Positions 4,710-7,587 of a DNA stretch of 7,587 nucleotides are shown piece by piece. Source of the stretch: an uncultured Ruminococcus sp. (GTDB lineage: Bacteria; Bacillota; Clostridia; Oscillospirales; Ruminococcaceae); assembly GCA_946537565.1 (NCBI GenBank), contig CAMNFW010000098.1, positions 1 to 7,587 on the forward strand, written 5' to 3'. Position numbers and translations under genes: made by a program. The notes beneath the pieces were generated by a model, which was not told the origin of the DNA, ran no database searches, and saw only the letters and a list, made by a program, of their open reading frames with translations. Numbering within the stretch: position 1 is the stretch's first letter; the number at the start of each line of letters is the position of its first letter.

Positions 4710-7488
4710 TTTTATCCTCCTCAGGCTTGCTAAGCTCCGGTGCAGAGTCTTCGCAGTTTGGTTCAGTATCGTCAGCCGCAGCATCAGAGGGCAGCTGAGT
4801 ATTTTCAGGAGCAGGCTGTTTTTGTTTTTTTCTAAGGTCAAGCAGAGCCAGAAGTATGAACAGTGCAAGTGCCGCAGCTGAAATACATAAGCCCAAATGA
4901 AAACCTTCCGGTGCATATTTTATTCTTATCTCATGCTCACCGGCATCAAGCTTTGCGCCCATCATTGCATTCATAACGGGGAAGGTCTCAACTTCTTTGC
5001 CGTCAGCATAAACCTTCCAGCCTTTTTCGTAGGGCATAGCCATGAAGAACACACCGTCTTCCTTTACGGTGATATTTCCACGAATATCGGTATCGGAGAA
5101 GGAGGTTATATTCAGCTGTTCATCAGCCAGATTTTCATAAGCTTTTTCAAAGGCATCCTGGCTGAGAGCGTAAACATAAAACTCAAAGCGGCCGTTATCA
5201 ACATTGTCCTTGACATTGAACACAAGACTTTCGGTATCACCGGTCTGACCGCCGCCCATCGGGAATGCAACAGGAAAGTCCTTGACAGAGATATTGCTGT
5301 CAACAGTTGTATCGTTGAGTTTAGCTTCGATAGTGTCCATAGTACCGTTTACAGCATAGCCGTAGAGGTAAGAGCCGTCGATACATTCATAGTCAAATTT
5401 AATTGAAGCGGCAGAGCCTTTATTGACAAGGGTGAAATCATAATTTCCATAGCTTATCTTATCGGCTTCCATATTGTTATAGCTTATTTCCTTTATCGGA
5501 TACGGTGTCAGCACCGGTTCGCTTACTCCGGCAGCACTCATTATCATCTTGTTCTGATATTCAAAGGCATTGGGAGAATTCTGGTCGGGGATATCGAGAA
5601 CGCTGCTGTTCATCATATATCCCAGGGAAAGGGGATATTTGTTCTTGTAGAGGAAAACGCTGGAATCTGCCTGGTCAACGGTATCGAGAGACATTTTTTC
5701 GCTGCTGAGAGCGCCGTTTCTGGAGATGATATATTTAAGTCCCAGCATGGAATTCACAACGGGGGTGGAAATACGGTAATAGTATCTGTTTCCGGCTTCT
5801 GAGGCATAAAGCCCCAGTCTGCGGAAAAATCTTGTAACATAGACATTTGCAGAGGAAGAGAACTGTGAAATACCGGTATATCCATAGAGTGCGCTGTCAT
5901 TGAGAGTATAGGTGGTGGTCATTTCGGTGCGGCGGAATGGGTCTGGTTCATTTTCATTGATATAATCCAGCATGGGCATAACGTTTTCATACTGTGTAGG
6001 ATAAGACAGGTATGACGAGCTGCCCACGGTCTTTACACCGATAAGTGTATTGCTCACCAGCTCGGTAATAACAACACCGGCAGTGATAACGTTGAGCATT
6101 GTTTTCTTCACGGCAAATCTGCGGAAGGGGAAAAGCTTGACTGCTGCAAAAATAAGGATATATGCGCCGCAGATTATTGCAGAGCTTCTTACAGCACCGG
6201 TGAATGCGAAATTCTCCTTGTCCTTGAGATAGTTGAGAAGCACAACTGCTGCCGGTCCCGGCAGCATCAGCAGGATCTGGTATATCTTTATCTCTCTGCT
6301 GAGTATCGCATCATATGCCCGGAAGCCAGCTGTCACCAGCAGGAAGCAGAAAATAAACGCAAAACGGTAAGGTATCTGGTTAGTCAGGTGGAAGCCGTGC
6401 CAGATGAAATTGAGGATATTAAGATTGCAGCTGACTGCGATAAGTCCCAGCATCAGCACCATAGCTATCTTCTCACGGATCTTTATCCCGGCTGAGAAGA
6501 GGAACACTCCTATAAGCGCAACAGCCAGCATTCCGCAGGCAAAATTAGGCAGGCCTTCTTTGGTAGCCGGGGGATTATAGGAGATGAGGTTTGCAAAAAT
6601 GGCAGTCCATTTTTCGTACCAGTAAGCGGAGGAAGGAAATGTATTGTTTGCGCTGTAGGTAAGCTGCAAGCCGAAATATGCCGGCAGAAGCATGAATCCT
6701 CCGAGTGCAATGCCGATGACTGAGGAACGGAATATCAGCCAGAGCTTGTACATATAATCCTTGAAGCTTTTGCCTTCGATAACTATTGCAGCGGCAAACA
6801 TGAATATCGTGAACAGGCAGGTGAAGTAGCCGATGTAGTAGTTTGACACAAGTGAAAGTGCAAGGGATATTGTATAAAGCTTCCATTTTCCTTCACGACA
6901 AAGGGCTGTAACTCCCAGCATTACCAGCGGAAACAGGGCGATAGTGTCGAACCACATAACGTTCCAGTAATAACCAAGAGTATAGCTGGAGAGAGCAAAC
7001 ATTGACGAGAAAAATGTTATGGAAAGATCACTGCGGTTATAGGTATATTTCAGGAAACGGCTGAAGAATACACCGCTGAATCCTACCTTTGCGATAAGGA
7101 TAAAGGTAAGCGCATCTCTGACGTGTTCCTCAGTGAAAAATATTGATATCCAGTTCAGAGGACTTGCAGCGTAATATGAGATAAGCGAAATAAAATTCGT
7201 ACCCATTCCGTTTTCCCAGGAATAGAGAAAAGAACCGCCGGTGAGCAGCTTTTCCCTAACCACACGGAAAAAGGGATAGTACTGGTGCCAGAGATCCACC
7301 ACCAGCATCTGGTTATTGCCGAAAGGGTGGATACCCTGTCTTCCGAAGCCAACGAGCATGAGTGTTACGGGTATAACAAAGGCGAGTATACTGTAGAGTA
7401 CACCTTTATCAAACATAGCCTTTCCGAAATTTGAATTTCTGAACCTTTCAAAGGAAGAAGGCTCAGCCTTGTCTCTCTTTCTTTCCAT
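4669..7488 (-). CDS. YfhO-family multi-pass membrane protein, probable GT-C glycosyltransferase
   Basis: 939 residues, in the usual size range for the family. After a charged N-terminus (1-28), about a dozen membrane segments span roughly 29-485. A large beta-rich outer domain follows (about 490-862), then a last membrane helix (863-884) and a cytoplasmic tail. GT-C features include the aspartate of VVDLWHQYYPFF (D65) in the first outer loop and a second aspartate in MWFDTIALFP (D181). Family-typical C-terminal text is GWKVYADGKEV (823-833) and LDAGEHEIRIKYAPEGFHLGL (847-867). In Bacillus subtilis YfhO acts with the flippase-linked glycosyltransferase CsbB in lipoteichoic acid glycosylation, and related proteins transfer sugars from polyprenyl-phosphate carriers outside the cell. 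The substrate here is unknown. The tail (891-939) has 15 acidic and 3 basic residues and looks disordered. The ATG at 7488 follows AAAGGA with 5-base spacing. No CsbB-like partner is visible in the window. Confidence 0.88.
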   Translation of the reverse strand: MERKRDKAEPSSFERFRNSNFGKAMFDKGVLYSILAFVIPVTLMLVGFGRQGIHPFGNNQMLVVDLWHQYYPFFRVVREKLLTGGSFLYSWENGMGTNFISLISYYAASPLNWISIFFTEEHVRDALTFILIAKVGFSGVFFSRFLKYTYNRSDLSITFFSSMFALSSYTLGYYWNVMWFDTIALFPLVMLGVTALCREGKWKLYTISLALSLVSNYYIGYFTCLFTIFMFAAAIVIEGKSFKDYMYKLWLIFRSSVIGIALGGFMLLPAYFGLQLTYSANNTFPSSAYWYEKWTAIFANLISYNPPATKEGLPNFACGMLAVALIGVFLFSAGIKIREKIAMVLMLGLIAVSCNLNILNFIWHGFHLTNQIPYRFAFIFCFLLVTAGFRAYDAILSREIKIYQILLMLPGPAAVVLLNYLKDKENFAFTGAVRSSAIICGAYILIFAAVKLFPFRRFAVKKTMLNVITAGVVITELVSNTLIGVKTVGSSSYLSYPTQYENVMPMLDYINENEPDPFRRTEMTTTYTLNDSALYGYTGISQFSSSANVYVTRFFRRLGLYASEAGNRYYYRISTPVVNSMLGLKYIISRNGALSSEKMSLDTVDQADSSVFLYKNKYPLSLGYMMNSSVLDIPDQNSPNAFEYQNKMIMSAAGVSEPVLTPYPIKEISYNNMEADKISYGNYDFTLVNKGSAASIKFDYECIDGSYLYGYAVNGTMDTIEAKLNDTTVDSNISVKDFPVAFPMGGGQTGDTESLVFNVKDNVDNGRFEFYVYALSQDAFEKAYENLADEQLNITSFSDTDIRGNITVKEDGVFFMAMPYEKGWKVYADGKEVETFPVMNAMMGAKLDAGEHEIRIKYAPEGFHLGLCISAAALALFILLALLDLRKKQKQPAPENTQLPSDAAADDTEPNCEDSAPELSKPEEDKIEKPESDDSVQGN
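4707..4722 (-). promoter_or_regulatory. truA ribosome binding site inside the yfhO-like gene
   Basis: GAGGAGG (4722-4716), ATAAAA and TTG (4709-4707) give a 6-base spacing. In the yfhO-like frame the same bases encode the Glu-Glu-Asp at residues 923-925. This site decides the truA start: no other start codon near the family's N-terminus has comparable spacing, and the downstream ATG at 4691 would remove the first beta-strand residues. Confidence 0.75.
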
Positions 7489-7527
7489 TTTTATCCTTTC
7501 TTTCAGCTCCTGAGAATTGCGGTGATC

Positions 7528-7536
7528 TTTATATCA
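7528..7536 (-). promoter_or_regulatory. Candidate extended -10 promoter for the yfhO-like gene
   Basis: TGATATAAA on the minus strand fits an extended -10 (TGn followed by TATAAA). The base 17 upstream has no good -35; a nearby TTGACC lies too close to serve. Transcription would start near 7520 and give a leader of about 30 bases. It may drive yfhO-like and truA together. Confidence 0.35.
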
Positions 7537-7538
7537 GG

Positions 7539-7586
7539 TCAATTTTTTGTAATTATGCTAACAGTTACAGCTGCTGCCAGGAACAG
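7539..7586 (-). CDS. Possible C-terminal end of an upstream gene
   Basis: One minus-strand frame is open from the window edge for 15 codons and ends in TGA at 7541-7539. It encodes the hydrophobic LFLAAAVTVSIITKN, which would suit the end of a membrane helix. The other two frames stop within ten codons. The stretch is too short to identify and could be chance. Confidence 0.2.
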   Translation of the reverse strand: MFLAAAVTVSIITKN

Positions 7587-7587
7587 G

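Noticed and set aside
4257..4733. 158-codon plus-strand frame opposite truA
   Set aside because: truA is certain from its motifs on the other strand. The frame's composition is that of a reverse-strand shadow.
4710..4916. 69-residue N-terminal extension of the truA frame to the ATG at 4916
   Set aside because: It overlaps the yfhO-like gene, shows no TruA similarity, and a TTG with ideal SD lies exactly at the family's N-terminus.
4897..5406. 169-codon plus-strand frame opposite the yfhO-like gene
   Set aside because: It is antisense to the conserved outer domain. It has no SD, and no recognisable protein pattern.
1..7587. CRISPR array, insertion sequence, toxin-antitoxin or phage genes
   Set aside because: No regularly spaced repeats, transposase or integrase motifs, or small paired genes were seen; genes are densely packed housekeeping or envelope types.

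Overview
This window reads as chromosomal DNA of a low-to-medium-GC Clostridia, most likely a Ruminococcus-like member of the Oscillospiraceae. That placement is inferred from the AAAGGAGG-type ribosome binding sites, the codon use, and a neighbourhood of DUF5711-like, CvpA-like and zinc-finger Clp ATPase genes. No taxonomic marker was searched. All genes lie on the minus strand, so transcription runs from high to low coordinates. No RNA gene, insertion sequence, phage gene or CRISPR array is visible.

In transcription order: about 100 bases of upstream DNA (7489-7587), perhaps holding the last codons of another gene and a candidate extended -10 promoter. Next is a 939-residue YfhO-family multi-pass membrane protein (4669-7488), a probable GT-C glycosyltransferase of cell-surface polymers. 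Its last codons overlap truA (3954-4709, TTG start), the tRNA pseudouridine 38-40 synthase. After a 127-base gap come a single-pass membrane protein with a beta-propeller-like outer domain (2657-3826, DUF5711-like) and a CvpA-family four-helix membrane protein with an unusually large loop (1718-2611). After a 179-base leader region comes a ClpE-like Hsp100 ATPase (1-1538). It is cut by the window edge just before its second AAA domain, and its reading frame is open to base 1.

The genes are mostly housekeeping or envelope functions. The unusual content is at the junctions. The cvpA-like gene has a strong Shine-Dalgarno sequence 34 bases from its ATG, with a 9-bp hairpin exactly filling the gap. 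This resembles the structure-bridged initiation known from phage T4 gene 38. The clp leader carries a 37-base near-palindrome that overlaps a second, terminator-like stem, so the two folds exclude each other. truA starts at TTG inside the yfhO-like gene, where Glu-Glu-Asp codons double as its ribosome binding site.

The DUF5711-like and CvpA-like proteins are both predicted to place their largest domain outside the membrane and are adjacent in one transcription unit. They are the best candidate here for an uncharacterised envelope system. I see no clear defence or mobile system.
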